Source: Actinomycetales bacterium
GTDB taxonomy: Bacteria > Actinomycetota > Actinomycetes > Actinomycetales > Kineosporiaceae
Direction: 5' to 3'
DNA length: 59,517 nt
Assembly: GCA_012719445.1 (NCBI GenBank)
Contig: JAAYAH010000096.1
Span: 1-59,517, forward strand
Below, one piece after another: positions 42,478 to 53,463 of the stretch. The notes beneath the pieces were generated by a model. That model was given only the letters and a program-made list of their open reading frames with translations. It was not told the origin of the DNA and ran no database searches. The position numbers were made by a program, and so were the translations under genes. Positions within the stretch are counted from its first letter, which is position 1; each line of letters starts with the position of its first letter.

Positions 42478-43602
42478 TCAGGTGTCGCGGACGGGGCCGG
42501 TGGAGCCCCGGAGCACCAGCCGGACGGCGTGCAGCTGGACGTCGGACCCGGGTCCCGGTCGCCTGCCCTCGAGCTGGTCGACGAGCCACCTGGCCGCGGC
42601 GGCACCCTGCGCCGCGACCGGCTGCGCGATCGTCGTGACGTCGAACGTCTCGGCCAGCTCGTGGTCGTCGAACCCGACGACGGACACGTCGCCGGGGCAG
42701 GCCAGCCCGGACCGGCGCAGGGCCCGCAGCGCCCCGAAGACGATCTCGTCCGACTGGCAGAACACCCCGGTGGGCCGGCCTCCCTGCCGGGACAGGAGGT
42801 TGGTCATCGCCAGCTCACCCCCCTGGGCGGTGAAGCGGCCGTCGCACTCCCACTCCACCCGGATCTCGAGCCCTGCCGCCGCCAGCGCGGCGCGGTAACC
42901 CTGGGCGCGCTGACCGGGGACGCCGTTCCCGCGGGACTCCTCCGCGCTCCCGCCGATCATCGCGATCCGCCGGTGGCCCAGGTTGATCAGGTGCTGGGTG
43001 GCCGTCCGCGCCGCCGCCACGTTGTCGATCCGCTCCCCGTGCAGGCCGGGGATCGGCTCGCCGACACAGGCCAGCGGCACGTTGAGCCCTCGGAGGACCA
43101 CCAGCTCCTGCTCGTCGAGGGGAAGCCCGACGACGAGCACCGCGTCCACGCGACGCCGCAGGGGCAGGTCGGCGAAGAAGGCGGCGCGCCGTGCCGGGTC
43201 CCCGACGACGTGCAGCACGAGGTCGTAGCCGCCGGCGTGCAGAGCCTCCTCGATCCCCCGGACCACCTCGGCGAAGAACCAGCGGCCGGCGTAGCGGGTG
43301 ACAACCCCCACCGACCGGATCCGCCCGGTGACCAGCCCCGCGGCCAGCGGGGACGCGGTGTACTGCAGCTCGTCGGCCGCAGCCAGCACCCGCTCCCGGG
43401 TGGCACTGGAGACGTTGGGCATCGCCCGGAGCGCCCGGGACACGGTGGCGACCGACACCCCGGCCCGCTGCGCGACGTCGACGATGCTGACCCGGGCTCG
43501 TCCTCCCGGCGATCCGGCGAGATCCGGCGAGGACGCGTTCTCGGACCCAGGGGTCCCCTCCGCGCCCGACCGTCCCTCACCCACCGCGCTGCTATCGCCC
43601 AC
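42478..43602 (-). CDS. LacI family transcriptional regulator
   Basis: 374 residues: a low-complexity N-terminal tail of about 35 residues, the LacI helix-turn-helix ([22 protein letters not shown]) and hinge ([22 protein letters not shown]), then a periplasmic-binding-protein-like sensor domain with [19 protein letters not shown]. It should repress or activate sugar genes. The adjacent PfkB kinase is the likely target because of the CTCAACCGGTTCAG site. Start GTG 43602; a GTG a few codons downstream is also possible. Confidence 0.92.
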   Translation of the reverse strand: MGDSSAVGEGRSGAEGTPGSENASSPDLAGSPGGRARVSIVDVAQRAGVSVATVSRALRAMPNVSSATRERVLAAADELQYTASPLAAGLVTGRIRSVGVVTRYAGRWFFAEVVRGIEEALHAGGYDLVLHVVGDPARRAAFFADLPLRRRVDAVLVVGLPLDEQELVVLRGLNVPLACVGEPIPGLHGERIDNVAAARTATQHLINLGHRRIAMIGGSAEESRGNGVPGQRAQGYRAALAAAGLEIRVEWECDGRFTAQGGELAMTNLLSRQGGRPTGVFCQSDEIVFGALRALRRSGLACPGDVSVVGFDDHELAETFDVTTIAQPVAAQGAAAARWLVDQLEGRRPGPGSDVQLHAVRLVLRGSTGPVRDT

Positions 43603-43630
43603 TCCGGCGCTCCCGCTCGTCCCCGAGGCC

Positions 43631-43653
43631 CACGGTGGCCTAGGGTCACCGTG
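43631..43653. promoter_or_regulatory. 23-bp inverted repeat upstream of lacI and fumarase genes
   Basis: Arms CACGGTG and CACCGTG surround a CCTAGG-like core; 9 of 11 arm positions pair. It lies 28 bp before the LacI-family start, a good place for autoregulation, but it does not resemble the AACCGGTT site. Another factor may use it. Confidence 0.45.
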
Positions 43654-43870
43654 TCATGGCGGTGCGTGTTGTGACAAGGGGCCCACTCCCTGTCATCCAC
43701 CACGAACGCGACGCCACCCGAAGCCCTCGCCGGGGGTGGCGGAGCCCGACGATACGCTCGCCGGGCCGGTACGGTCGCCACGCCCCGCGGCACGCCGCCC
43801 CCTTGGGTGCTGGTCACCGGGCCGACGAGGCGGGCCGGTCACCGAGGAACGAGAGCGCGAGGAGCTGTCA

Positions 43871-45559
<1,689 letters not shown>

Positions 45560-45621
45560 GGGAGGCGCACGCCCGCGTGCCCGAGAGGGTGCGTGCCCGC
45601 GAGGGTGCGTGAGGCCGTACA

Positions 45622-45921
45622 TCACGCCGGACCGGGGTCACCCCGCCCGCAGGGGTGCCCCGGAGCACCGGCGTCGCCCTCCCTCCCGTCACCGGACCCG
45701 CCCGACGCGCCCTCCGTGCGGGAGACCCGGGCTCGTTCACGCTCCTCGTAGGCGGCGGCCGCCGCTTCGGAGATGCTCGTCGCGACGATGGCGTCCCAGT
45801 GCTCCGGTGACATCTCCTCCGTCTCCGCCGACCCCCCGCCCTCCTCGGAGGCACCGCTCCCCGTGGCCGCGGCGTCGCACCGACCCTCCTCAGGGCCGGA
45901 CCTTCCGACGGATTCGAACAT
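45622..45921 (-). CDS. Small acidic protein under a LexA/SOS box
   Basis: 99 residues, rich in Glu, Gly, Ala and Ser, with one helix-like core (SPEHWDAIVATSISEAAAAAYEERERARVS). I recognise no family. Its ATG lies inside a perfect SOS box, and a TACAAT -10 element ends 7 nt before the ATG, so the transcript is probably leaderless and blocked by LexA. No Shine-Dalgarno site exists. Codon third positions are GC-rich, in line with a real gene. It could be a DNA-damage-induced checkpoint or regulator peptide, which is inference from control alone. Confidence 0.65.
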   Translation of the reverse strand: MFESVGRSGPEEGRCDAAATGSGASEEGGGSAETEEMSPEHWDAIVATSISEAAAAAYEERERARVSRTEGASGGSGDGREGDAGAPGHPCGRGDPGPA

Positions 45922-45929
45922 GTGTTCGA
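45914..45929 (-). promoter_or_regulatory. Perfect SOS (LexA) box over the start codon
   Basis: TCGAACATGTGTTCGA matches the Gram-positive/actinobacterial consensus TCGAAC-N4-GTTCGA exactly. On the minus strand the ATG of the small acidic protein is inside it. LexA binding would hide both the transcription start and the start codon. Confidence 0.85.
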
Positions 45930-45934
45930 TTGTA
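45929..45934 (-). promoter_or_regulatory. -10 box of the SOS-controlled small gene
   Basis: TACAAT on the minus strand overlaps the SOS box edge by one base. Seven nt separate it from the ATG. The -35 region shows no clear consensus. Confidence 0.6.
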
Positions 45935-46117
45935 GCCTCCGACCCGCGCCGACCGCCAGCGGACCGGGGTCAGCCGATCCGGCCGGGCCGGCGGCGTTCC
46001 CCCCATGGCGGCGGGACACGAAGAGCCACCGAAGGGACCTGTCGCCCGATCCCGAACGCACCGGGAGGAGCGGGACTCGACCGATCCCGCGGCCCCGGGT
46101 CCTGGCACCATACGGAC

Positions 46118-46786
46118 ATGGCGCAGCCACAGACCCCGGCCCAGGCATGGGCGGCCCTGCTCGACGGGAACGCCCGGTTCGCCGCGGACCGTGCCGTGCA
46201 CCCCCGCCAGGACAGCGCCCGACGCGCCGAGACCGCCACCCGGCGGGCGCCGCTCGCGCTGGTGCTCGCGTGCATGGACTCCCGGGTCAGCCCGGAGATC
46301 ATCTTCGATCAGGGCATCGGTGACCTGGCCGTCGTGCGCACCGCGGGACAGGTCCTCGACAGCATCGGCCTCGCCTCGATCGAGTTCGGCGTGGCCCAGC
46401 TCGGGGCGAGGCTCGTCGTCGTCCTCGGGCACGACGACTGCGGCGCGGTGGCAACGACCCTCAGGGCGCACGGCACCGGGGAGATCCCCGGCGGGCGGAT
46501 CCGCGCCGTGATCGACGGGATCGCGCCGAGCATGAGCGCGGTCCGCCGCGCGGCGTCGTCCTTCGCCGGGGTCGACCCCGACGTGGTCTCGGACGAGCAC
46601 GTACGCAGGACCAGCCGGCTGCTCGTCGAGTGGTCACCCGTGCTCGCCGAGCACGTCGCCAACGGGAGTTGCGCCGTCGTCGGCACGGGGTACCGGTTGG
46701 CCTCCGGCGATCTGCGGGTGCTGGAGACCCTCGGCGACATCGGTGACTCGCCGATGGCCACGAGCCCGCAGACCGACCGCCGGTGA
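46118..46786 (+). CDS. Beta-class carbonic anhydrase
   Basis: 222 residues. Zinc ligands and catalytic pair are present: C52 with D54 and R56 in ACMDSR, and H105 with C108 in GHDDCG. The segment DLAVVRTAGQVLD is also typical. It interconverts CO2 and bicarbonate. Start ATG 46118. Its stop overlaps the next gene's GTG as GTGA, so the two are translationally coupled. Confidence 0.93.
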   Translation: MAQPQTPAQAWAALLDGNARFAADRAVHPRQDSARRAETATRRAPLALVLACMDSRVSPEIIFDQGIGDLAVVRTAGQVLDSIGLASIEFGVAQLGARLVVVLGHDDCGAVATTLRAHGTGEIPGGRIRAVIDGIAPSMSAVRRAASSFAGVDPDVVSDEHVRRTSRLLVEWSPVLAEHVANGSCAVVGTGYRLASGDLRVLETLGDIGDSPMATSPQTDRR

Positions 46787-47478
46787 TCGACGGATCCCCC
46801 GTCCGGACGCTCGCCCGCGCGGACGGCGTCCTCGGCGAGGTCGTGCTGCGACGGCGCGGGGACGTCGTCGAACTCGTCGTCGACGGCGTCTTCACCATGG
46901 ACTCGGCGCACACCACCACCGAACGGGACCTGGCGACCCTTGCCCTGGAGCGCCTCGACGGCCCGGCCCTGCGCGTCGCCGTCGGCGGGCTGGGCCTCGG
47001 GTACACCGCAGCGACGCTGCTCGCCGACCCCCGGGTCGCCCTGCTCGAGCTGGTCGAACTGGACGCCGTGCTCGTCGACTGGCTCGGCCGCGGGCTGCTC
47101 CCCGGACTGCCCGCCGCGGCCGTTGAGGCGGTGGGCGCCCGGCTGCGGGTCCACGTGGAGGACGTGCTGACGGCGATCCCACGGCTGGGACCGGCCTCCG
47201 TCGACGCCGTCCTGCTCGACGTGGACAACGGTCCCGGGTTCCTCGTGCACCCGGACAACGCCCGGGTCTACCGGCAGGGCTTCCTCGCCGCGGCGGCCGG
47301 GGTGCTGCGGCCCGGCGGCGTCCTCGCGGTCTGGTCCTCGCACCCGGCACCGGACCTGGCCCGGGTGCTGAACGCCGCGGTCGGGGCCTGCGAGGAGGTG
47401 CTGACCACCGTGGAACGGGACGGGCGGCGCCTCGTCTACGCCACCTACCTCGCCACCAGACCGCCCGGACGCCGGTGA
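46783..47478 (+). CDS. Spermidine synthase-like methyltransferase-fold protein
   Basis: 231 residues with a Rossmann-type spermidine-synthase fold: VAVGGLGLGYTAATLLADP in place of the nucleotide loop, LLELVELDAVLVDW, and DAVLLDVDNGPGFLVHPDNARVY. Many actinobacterial members lack proof of polyamine synthesis, and no SpeD-type decarboxylase is present here. GTG 46783 overlaps the carbonic anhydrase stop by 4 nt. The stop codon lies in a 14-bp tandem duplication. Confidence 0.82.
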   Translation: MIDGSPVRTLARADGVLGEVVLRRRGDVVELVVDGVFTMDSAHTTTERDLATLALERLDGPALRVAVGGLGLGYTAATLLADPRVALLELVELDAVLVDWLGRGLLPGLPAAAVEAVGARLRVHVEDVLTAIPRLGPASVDAVLLDVDNGPGFLVHPDNARVYRQGFLAAAAGVLRPGGVLAVWSSHPAPDLARVLNAAVGACEEVLTTVERDGRRLVYATYLATRPPGRR

Positions 47479-47502
47479 CCCGGCCGGCGTGACCCGGCCG
47501 GC
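47475..47502. repeat. Perfect 14-bp tandem duplication at a stop codon
   Basis: GTGACCCGGCCGGC occurs at 47475-47488 and 47489-47502. The first copy contains the TGA that ends the spermidine-synthase-like gene. Confidence 0.95.
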
Positions 47503-47556
47503 GTGATCGTCAGCGTGATCGACCCGCACGCGGCAGCCGCCGGATCAGCCGTCGGG

Positions 47557-48210
47557 TCAGCCGGCGGCGAACCGGTCCATGTCGACGACCAGGTCCGCAC
47601 GGCACCGGGAGCCGGCCACCAGGGCCGCGTTGGCCTCGTCGTTGCGCAGCACCCACTCCCGTGCCGCCTCGGGGTCCCGGCCGTGCCGGACGTGCCGGTC
47701 GACCAGCCGGCGCAGCCGCTCCTCCCGGGACAGCTCCAGGTACCAGCAGGCGTCCAGCAACCGGCGGACCTCCGCCCAGCCCCCGTCGTCGAGCAGGAGG
47801 TAGTTGCCCTCGACGACGACGAGCGGGGTCCCCCGCGGCACCGGGATCGCGCAGGCGATCGGCTCCTCGATCTCCCGCCGGAACTCCGGGGCGTAGACGA
47901 CGGGCTCGTCGCCGTCCCGCAGCCGCCGCAACAGGGCGACGAACCCCGCGGCGTCGAAGGTCTGCGGAGCGCCCTTGATCCGGGCGAGGCCGAGCCGGAC
48001 CAGCTCCGCCTGGGCGAGGTGGAACCCGTCCATCGGGACGACGACCGCCGCGCCGTCCGGGAGCGACGCCGTCAGCCGGGCCGACACCGTCGACTTGCCG
48101 GCCCCCGGCGGTCCGACCAGCCCGAGCAGGCGGCGCCCCCCGGCATCCAGGAGGCCCCTGGCCCGGCGGAGGAGCTCGGCGAGGTCGGAGACCGGGCCCT
48201 GCCCCGTCAC
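47557..48210 (-). CDS. P-loop nucleoside/pantothenate-type kinase
   Basis: 217 residues of the nucleoside/nucleotide kinase group related to uridine kinase and PanK: Walker A GLVGPPGAGKS (about 30-40), PMDGFHLAQAEL, the KGAPQTFDAAGF segment, VVVEGNYLLLDD and a late RLVDRHVRHGRDPEAAREWV region. The substrate could be a nucleoside, sugar or pantothenate-like molecule. GTG 48210 begins 2 nt after the phoH stop, so the two are probably cotranslated. Confidence 0.85.
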   Translation of the reverse strand: MTGQGPVSDLAELLRRARGLLDAGGRRLLGLVGPPGAGKSTVSARLTASLPDGAAVVVPMDGFHLAQAELVRLGLARIKGAPQTFDAAGFVALLRRLRDGDEPVVYAPEFRREIEEPIACAIPVPRGTPLVVVEGNYLLLDDGGWAEVRRLLDACWYLELSREERLRRLVDRHVRHGRDPEAAREWVLRNDEANAALVAGSRCRADLVVDMDRFAAG

Positions 48211-48212
48211 GG

Positions 48213-49589
48213 TCAGTGGTCCAGCCGTTCCAGCATCTCGGTGACCAGGGCGGCGACCGGCGAGCGCTCCGAGCGCACCAGGTTGACGTGCGCGAACAGC
48301 GGATGACCCTTCAGCGCCTCGATCACCGCCGCGACCCCGTCGTGCCGGCCGACGCGCAGGTTGTCGCGCTGCGCCACGTCGTGGGTGAGCACCACCCGGC
48401 TGTTCTGCCCGATCCGGGAGAGCACGGTGAGCAGGACGTTGCGCTCCAGCGACTGCGCCTCGTCCACGATCACGAAGGAGTCGTGCAGGGAACGGCCCCG
48501 CACGTGGGTCAGCGGCAGCACCTCGAGCATCCCGCGGTCGAGGACCTCCTCGATGACCTCCGGGGCGACCAGCGCGCCGAGGGTGTCGAACACGGCCTGT
48601 GCCCAGGGGTTCATCTTCTCGGCCTCGGTGCCGGGAAGGTAGCCGAGGTCCTGCCCACCGACGGCGTACAGCGGCCGGAACACCGCCACCCTGCGGTGCT
48701 GGTGACGTTCCAGGACGGCCTCCAGCCCCGCGCACAGGGCCAGCGCCGACTTTCCGGTGCCGGCCCGCCCGCCGAGGGACACGATCCCGATCTCGGCGTC
48801 GAGGAGCAGGTCGATGGCGATGCGCTGCTCGGCGCTGCGCCCGTGCACCCCGAACACGTCGAGATCACCGCGAACCAGGCGGACCTGCTTCTCCGGGGTC
48901 ACCCTGCCGAGGGCGGACCCCCTGGTCGAGGTGATCACCAGACCGGTGTGGCACGGCAACGCACTGACCTCCTCGAGATCCAGCAGCGCACCCCCGTAGA
49001 GCTCGGCCATGGCCTCCGCGCTGATGCCGAGCTCGGCCATGCCGGTCCACCCGGAGTCGACCGCCAGCTCGGCCCGGTACTCCTCGGCGGCCAGCCCGAC
49101 AGCCGAGGCCTTGACCCGCATCGGCAGGTCCTTGCTCACCACGGTGACGTCGGCGCCCTCGGCCGCAAGGCTCTTGGCGACGGCCAGGATCCTGGTGTCG
49201 TTGTCCCCGAGCCGGAACCCGACGGGCAGCACCTCCTGCTCGGCGTGGTTGAGCTCCACCCGCAGGGTCCCGCCCTCACCGACCGGGATCGGGGCGTCGA
49301 GCCGCCCGTTGGCCACCCGCAGGTCGTCGAGCAGCCGGAGCGCGTGGCGGGCGAAGTACCCCAGTTCCGGGTGGTGCCGCTTCGCCTCCAGCTCACTGAT
49401 CACGACGACCGGCAGCACCACCTCGTGCTCGGCGAACCGGAACAACGCCCTGGGGTCGGACAGCAGCACGGAGGTGTCCAGGACGAACATCTTCCGCCCG
49501 CTCGTCGACCCACCGTCGGCCGGGCGGCCTGCCCGGGAAGCCCCCGCTCCGACGGAGTCGCGGCCACGCTCACCCTGGGCACCGACCAC
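48213..49589 (-). CDS. PIN-PhoH protein (PhoH2 type)
   Basis: 458 residues. A PIN RNase domain ([10 protein letters not shown] near 37; acidic residues E66 and D129-D131 in place) is joined to a PhoH P-loop ATPase domain: [16 protein letters not shown] (about 274) and [10 protein letters not shown]. Characterised PhoH2 proteins unwind and cut RNA. Start GTG 49589; the PIN domain begins only at about residue 34, so a later start is possible. It lies next to the kinase gene and far from any antitoxin gene, though in mycobacteria phoH2 is paired with phoAT. Confidence 0.92.
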   Translation of the reverse strand: MVGAQGERGRDSVGAGASRAGRPADGGSTSGRKMFVLDTSVLLSDPRALFRFAEHEVVLPVVVISELEAKRHHPELGYFARHALRLLDDLRVANGRLDAPIPVGEGGTLRVELNHAEQEVLPVGFRLGDNDTRILAVAKSLAAEGADVTVVSKDLPMRVKASAVGLAAEEYRAELAVDSGWTGMAELGISAEAMAELYGGALLDLEEVSALPCHTGLVITSTRGSALGRVTPEKQVRLVRGDLDVFGVHGRSAEQRIAIDLLLDAEIGIVSLGGRAGTGKSALALCAGLEAVLERHQHRRVAVFRPLYAVGGQDLGYLPGTEAEKMNPWAQAVFDTLGALVAPEVIEEVLDRGMLEVLPLTHVRGRSLHDSFVIVDEAQSLERNVLLTVLSRIGQNSRVVLTHDVAQRDNLRVGRHDGVAAVIEALKGHPLFAHVNLVRSERSPVAALVTEMLERLDH

Positions 49590-49687
49590 GGCAGGCTCCC
49601 CTCGCAGGTCACGTCATGGACTCGGGTGTCACTGCGAGCCTAGACGCCGGGTGCCTCCGCCGTCGCCCGGACGAAGCAGGAGTTATG

Positions 49688-50677
49688 TCACCCCATCGCT
49701 CGCCGGGACAGCCTGCCGGCGGCGACCTCGCCGACCGTGGTGACGGTGACCGCCGGCACAGCCCCCTGCTGCCCTCCCGCCGCAGGGCCGGCGGCGGGCG
49801 CCGGCACGCCCGCCGCGGCGACGCCCGAGCCGAGGTCGAGGACGTACCGGTCGGCGAAGGCCATCCAGAAGACCCGTCCCCACGGCCGCCCGCCGCCGAC
49901 GACGAACCCGCTGCTCGTCGGGTCGGCCCACAGGTCCGGCATGGCCTTCCCGCGGGGGGTGAGCGAGACCGCGAGGGTGCTGAGGTCCGCGGCCGCGACG
50001 AACGCCGCACCGAGGGAGACCTCCCGGGTTCCCTCGGCGTCGAGGACCACCAGGCCGTGGGCGGTGTGGCAGGCCTGCTCGCCGGAGACCAGGGGGGCGT
50101 AGGCGAGCCGACCCCGGTCGTCCAGCACCCCGACCCAGCTCCTCAGGGCGAGGGCGTCCCCGTCGAGGTAGCTCTCCCCCTCGGCGAGCAGGGCGACCCC
50201 CGCACCGGCGCCACCGGTCGCCTTCACCGCGGGGACGTTCTTCACCGTGGGCGAGGTGTCCGCCTGGAGCCCCGTGTTGCGGCGGCCCTCGGCCCGGACG
50301 GCGCCTCCCGCACCGCGCATGTTGGAGGTGTTCCGGGCGTGGACGCCGTGGTGCCGGGAGGACCCGGTGCTGCTCCCCAGCCCGTTGGCCCTGGTCGCCT
50401 CCAGGTAGGCACCGTGGCCGGTTCCGGTCTGGTAGACCCTGAACCCGCTCGCGGTCGAGGCGACGCGGATGGTCGTGCTCCGGTTCCGCGCGTCGTTGTT
50501 GAGCCCCAGGTACACGGGGCGGGCCGCAGCCTCGGCCCCACCGGCCGAGACGACCCCGACGGCCCCGAAGGCGGCGGTGGCACCGGCGATCAGGACCGCG
50601 CGCCGCCCACCGGCCCCGCCGTCCGCCCCGGCCCTGTTCCCCGCGTCGGTCCCGCCACGCCTGCGCCCGCCGTCCAC
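49688..50677 (-). CDS. Tat-type secreted protein of unknown function
   Basis: 329 residues. The N-terminus has a Gly/Arg-rich stretch, a twin arginine (GGRRAVLIAGATAA) and a hydrophobic core ending GGAEAAA, as in Tat signals. The mature part has repeated short beta-like motifs (GLNNDARNRSTTIRV, GHGAYLEATRANG, VHARNTSNMRGAGG, LLAEGESYLDGDAL), suggesting a beta-helix or tail-fibre-like fold, then a compact C-terminal region. I recognise no enzyme motif. GTG 50677 is chosen because GGGAGGG lies 6 nt upstream. Confidence 0.7.
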   Translation of the reverse strand: MDGGRRRGGTDAGNRAGADGGAGGRRAVLIAGATAAFGAVGVVSAGGAEAAARPVYLGLNNDARNRSTTIRVASTASGFRVYQTGTGHGAYLEATRANGLGSSTGSSRHHGVHARNTSNMRGAGGAVRAEGRRNTGLQADTSPTVKNVPAVKATGGAGAGVALLAEGESYLDGDALALRSWVGVLDDRGRLAYAPLVSGEQACHTAHGLVVLDAEGTREVSLGAAFVAAADLSTLAVSLTPRGKAMPDLWADPTSSGFVVGGGRPWGRVFWMAFADRYVLDLGSGVAAAGVPAPAAGPAAGGQQGAVPAVTVTTVGEVAAGRLSRRAMG

Positions 50678-50927
50678 GACGTTCCCTCCCACCGGTCGGC
50701 CGAGCCCGCGAAGCGGCCCGGGATCCTCCGAGGCACGCAACTTTCCGTACCTCAGTGCTCACCCTCAGTATCCGTAGTGAGGGCGACACCCGGTGGCAGG
50801 ACCCGCCGCCCCCGCCCGACCGGGCACCCTCCCGCCCCTCCGCCCCGGCATCGGGGACGGCATCATCGGGGACGGCATCAGCACTGGCACCGGGGCTGGA
50901 GCCAAGGCTGGGGCTGGAGCCGCTGGC

Positions 50928-51689
50928 TCAGGCCCCGAAGCGCCGCTCGCGGTCGGCATAGGACCGGAGGGCACGCAGGAAGTCCACCCGGCGGAAGTTC
51001 GGCCACAACGCCTCGCAGAAGTAGAACTCGCTGTGCGCGCTCTGCCACAGGAGGAAGCCGGAGAGCCGCTGCTCACCGGAGGTCCGGATGACCAGCTCCG
51101 GATCCGGCTGTCCGCGGGTGTAGAGGTGCTCGGCGATGTGCTCGACGTCCAGGAGATCCGCCAGCTCCTCGATCGAGGTCCCCCGCGCGGCGTGCTCGTG
51201 CAGCAGGGACCGGACGGCGTCCGCGATCTCCCGCCTGCCCCCGTACCCGACGGCGACGTTGACGATCGGCCCGGTGACCTCCCTGGTGGCGTCGGCCAGC
51301 TCCTTGAGCGTCCTGGCCAGCCCGGCCGGCAGCAGGTCCGGCGCGCCCACGGCGTGCACCCGGTAACGCCCGGTGTCGGCGATCCGGACGACGACGTCCT
51401 CGATGATCCCGAGCAGCGGGGTGAGCTCGGCGCTGGGGCGGGCGAGGTTGTCGGTGGACAGCAGCCACAGGGTCACCACCTCGACCCCGGCCTCGTCGCA
51501 CCACCGCAGGAACTCCAGCACCTTGGCGGCGCCGGCGCGATGACCTGCGCTGGTGTCGGCCCCCGAGGCCCTGGCCCACCGACGGTTGCCGTCGAGGATC
51601 ACCCCGATGTGGCGGGGCAGCCGCTCCCGGGGCATGTCCCGGGCCAGCCGCCTCTCGTACGCGCCGTAGAGCAGTCCGCGCAGCCCCAT
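50928..51689 (-). CDS. Cis-prenyltransferase (Z-FPP/UPP synthase family)
   Basis: 253 residues with every signature of the family: HIGVILDGNRRWAR (catalytic Asp33), LWLLSTDNLARP, VAVGYGGRREIADA and DPELVIRTSGEQRLSGFLLWQSAHSEFYF. It extends a prenyl diphosphate with IPP in Z geometry. By neighbourhood (hemolysin III divergent, phoH close) it matches mycobacterial Rv1086, the short-chain Z-FPP synthase, rather than the UPP synthase. ATG 51689 has GAGGAG upstream. Its product would feed polyprenyl phosphate made for the cell wall. Confidence 0.92.
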   Translation of the reverse strand: MGLRGLLYGAYERRLARDMPRERLPRHIGVILDGNRRWARASGADTSAGHRAGAAKVLEFLRWCDEAGVEVVTLWLLSTDNLARPSAELTPLLGIIEDVVVRIADTGRYRVHAVGAPDLLPAGLARTLKELADATREVTGPIVNVAVGYGGRREIADAVRSLLHEHAARGTSIEELADLLDVEHIAEHLYTRGQPDPELVIRTSGEQRLSGFLLWQSAHSEFYFCEALWPNFRRVDFLRALRSYADRERRFGA

Positions 51690-51850
51690 CAGGTGCTCCT
51701 CGCCGTGTCCGCGGACCGGCCCCCCGGCCGTGGCCCTACCACCGTCGCGGGCCCGGGCGGACTCGCGTTCAGCCGATCGTCACGTACCGTACAACCGGAT
51801 CCGTCGGCCCCCGGCAGACCCGTGGGCCATGTCACCAGACCTCCACAACC

Positions 51851-51886
51851 TACGGATCCGTAAGCTACGGACCCGTCGGTTAGGGT
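51851..51886 (+). promoter_or_regulatory. Hemolysin III promoter with overlapping palindrome
   Basis: TACGGATCCGTA (51851-51862) is a perfect 12-bp palindrome about 20 bp before a TAGGGT -10 box (51881-51886). The box is 7 nt from ATG 51894, so the transcript should be leaderless; the palindrome lies at the expected -35 place. Confidence 0.5.
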
Positions 51887-51893
51887 GTGGACC

Positions 51894-52715
51894 ATGCCCA
51901 TCGAGCACCACGCGCGAACCGCCCCCGACCCCACCGGGGCCCCGGCCGGGTCTCCCCTGCCGAGCCACGCGCCGACCTCGGCACCGCCGGGCGGGCCGTG
52001 GGCCGATGGAGGGATCGGACAGCGGGTCGCCGTTCTCGAGGACCGCCTGGAACAGGGCTTCGACGCGGTGGTGGACGCCGTCAAGCCGAAGCTGCGCGGG
52101 TGGCTGCACCTGGGGACCTTCCCGGCGAGCGTCGTCGCCGGGATCGTGCTCGTCGCCGTGTCGCCGACAGCCGAGGCGAGGATCTCCACCGCGGTCTTCG
52201 CGATCACCGCGGCCCTGCTCTTCGGGGTCAGCGCCCTCTACCACCGGGGGCACTGGTCACCCCAGACCAACGGGATCCTCAAGCGGCTGGACCACGCCAA
52301 CATCTTCCTCATCATCGCGGGCACCTACACGCCGTTCACGGCCCTCCTGCTCGATCCGGGCCGGGCGCGGGTCCTGCTGCTGGTGGTGTGGACGGGCGCG
52401 CTGATCGGGGTGGTCTCCCAGGTCTTCTGGCCGAAGGCGCCGCGCTGGCTGAACGCCCCGGTCTACGTCGCCCTGGGCTGGGTCGCCGTCGTCTACATCC
52501 CGCAGTTCCTCTCCGGCGGCGGGGTCGCCGTCTTCGTGCTCGTGGTGGCCGGCGGGGCGCTCTACACGCTCGGCGGCCTCGTCTACGGGCTCAAGTGGCC
52601 GGACCCGAGCCCGCGCTGGTTCGGCTTCCACGAGGTCTTCCACGCCCTGACGATCGCGGCGTTCGTGGTGCACTACGTCGGGGTCTCCATGGCCGCCTAC
52701 ACCGCGACGTCCTGA
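51894..52715 (+). CDS. Hemolysin III family membrane protein (PAQR-like)
   Basis: 273 residues with a Pro-rich N-terminal tail of about 45 and seven membrane helices. Family histidines and aspartate are visible in SALYHRGHWSP, KRLDHANIFLIIAGTYTPFTALLL and FGFHEVFHALTIAAFVVHYVGV. Proteins of this group are related to PAQR receptors with ceramidase-like metal sites; hemolysis itself is not implied. ATG 51894 fits a leaderless mRNA. Divergent from the cis-prenyltransferase gene. Confidence 0.92.
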   Translation: MPIEHHARTAPDPTGAPAGSPLPSHAPTSAPPGGPWADGGIGQRVAVLEDRLEQGFDAVVDAVKPKLRGWLHLGTFPASVVAGIVLVAVSPTAEARISTAVFAITAALLFGVSALYHRGHWSPQTNGILKRLDHANIFLIIAGTYTPFTALLLDPGRARVLLLVVWTGALIGVVSQVFWPKAPRWLNAPVYVALGWVAVVYIPQFLSGGGVAVFVLVVAGGALYTLGGLVYGLKWPDPSPRWFGFHEVFHALTIAAFVVHYVGVSMAAYTATS

Positions 52716-52779
52716 TCTCGCGGCCCCGGCCGCACCAGCCCGGGCCCTCGCCCCTGGGGATCCGCGGCCTCCCGGCCCG

Positions 52780-53463
52780 TCACCCCGGACGACCGTCGAC
52801 GAGGGCCACGACCTCCTCCTCGGCCACGGCGGAGAAGTCCACGTAGTGGACCCCGACGGCCAGGAAGGGCCGGGGGGTCCGCAGGCACACCAGGTCGTCC
52901 ACCAGCGGCCGCAGCAGCCGGACCGCCTCGACCGAGCCGACGGGCACCCCGACGACGAGCGACGTCGCCCCGGCGGCGCGCAGCGCCGACAGTGCCGCCC
53001 GCATGGACGCCCCGGTGGCCAGGCCGTCGTCCACGACGACGACCACCCGGCCGGTCGGGTCGAGGGGAGGCCGGGAGCCCCGCAGCCGGGCCTCCACCTG
53101 GTCCCGCAGCCGAGCCTCACGCTCCGCGACAGCCCTCACCACCTCGGCCGGGATCCCGTGCGCCGACACGACCCCGTCCTCGACGACCACCACCCCGCCC
53201 GGCCCGACGGCACCCATGGCCAGTTCCTCCTGACCCGGTGTCCCCAGCTTGCGGACGACGAGGACGTCGCACGGTGCCCGCAACGCGACGGCGACCTCCG
53301 CCGCGACCGGGACCCCACCCCGGGGCAGGCCGACGACCAGCACCGGGGGGCGACCCGGTCGGTCACCCCCCAGCCGGTCGTGCAGTGCCCGGCCGAGCCG
53401 GCGGCCCGCCTCCCGACGGTTCGGGAGACGCTCCTGGGTGCCGCCTGCCGGGCGGAGGATCAT
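52780..53463 (-). CDS. Phosphoribosyltransferase family protein
   Basis: 227 residues of the stand-alone PRTase group common in actinobacteria: GLPRGGVPVAAEVA, a flexible loop with RKLG and the PRPP-binding VVVVVDDGLATGASM. It has no typical base-specific hood, so its substrate is unknown. Its ATG overlaps the stop of the small membrane protein gene (ATGA), placing it third in the mca operon. Confidence 0.88.
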   Translation of the reverse strand: MILRPAGGTQERLPNRREAGRRLGRALHDRLGGDRPGRPPVLVVGLPRGGVPVAAEVAVALRAPCDVLVVRKLGTPGQEELAMGAVGPGGVVVVEDGVVSAHGIPAEVVRAVAEREARLRDQVEARLRGSRPPLDPTGRVVVVVDDGLATGASMRAALSALRAAGATSLVVGVPVGSVEAVRLLRPLVDDLVCLRTPRPFLAVGVHYVDFSAVAEEEVVALVDGRPG

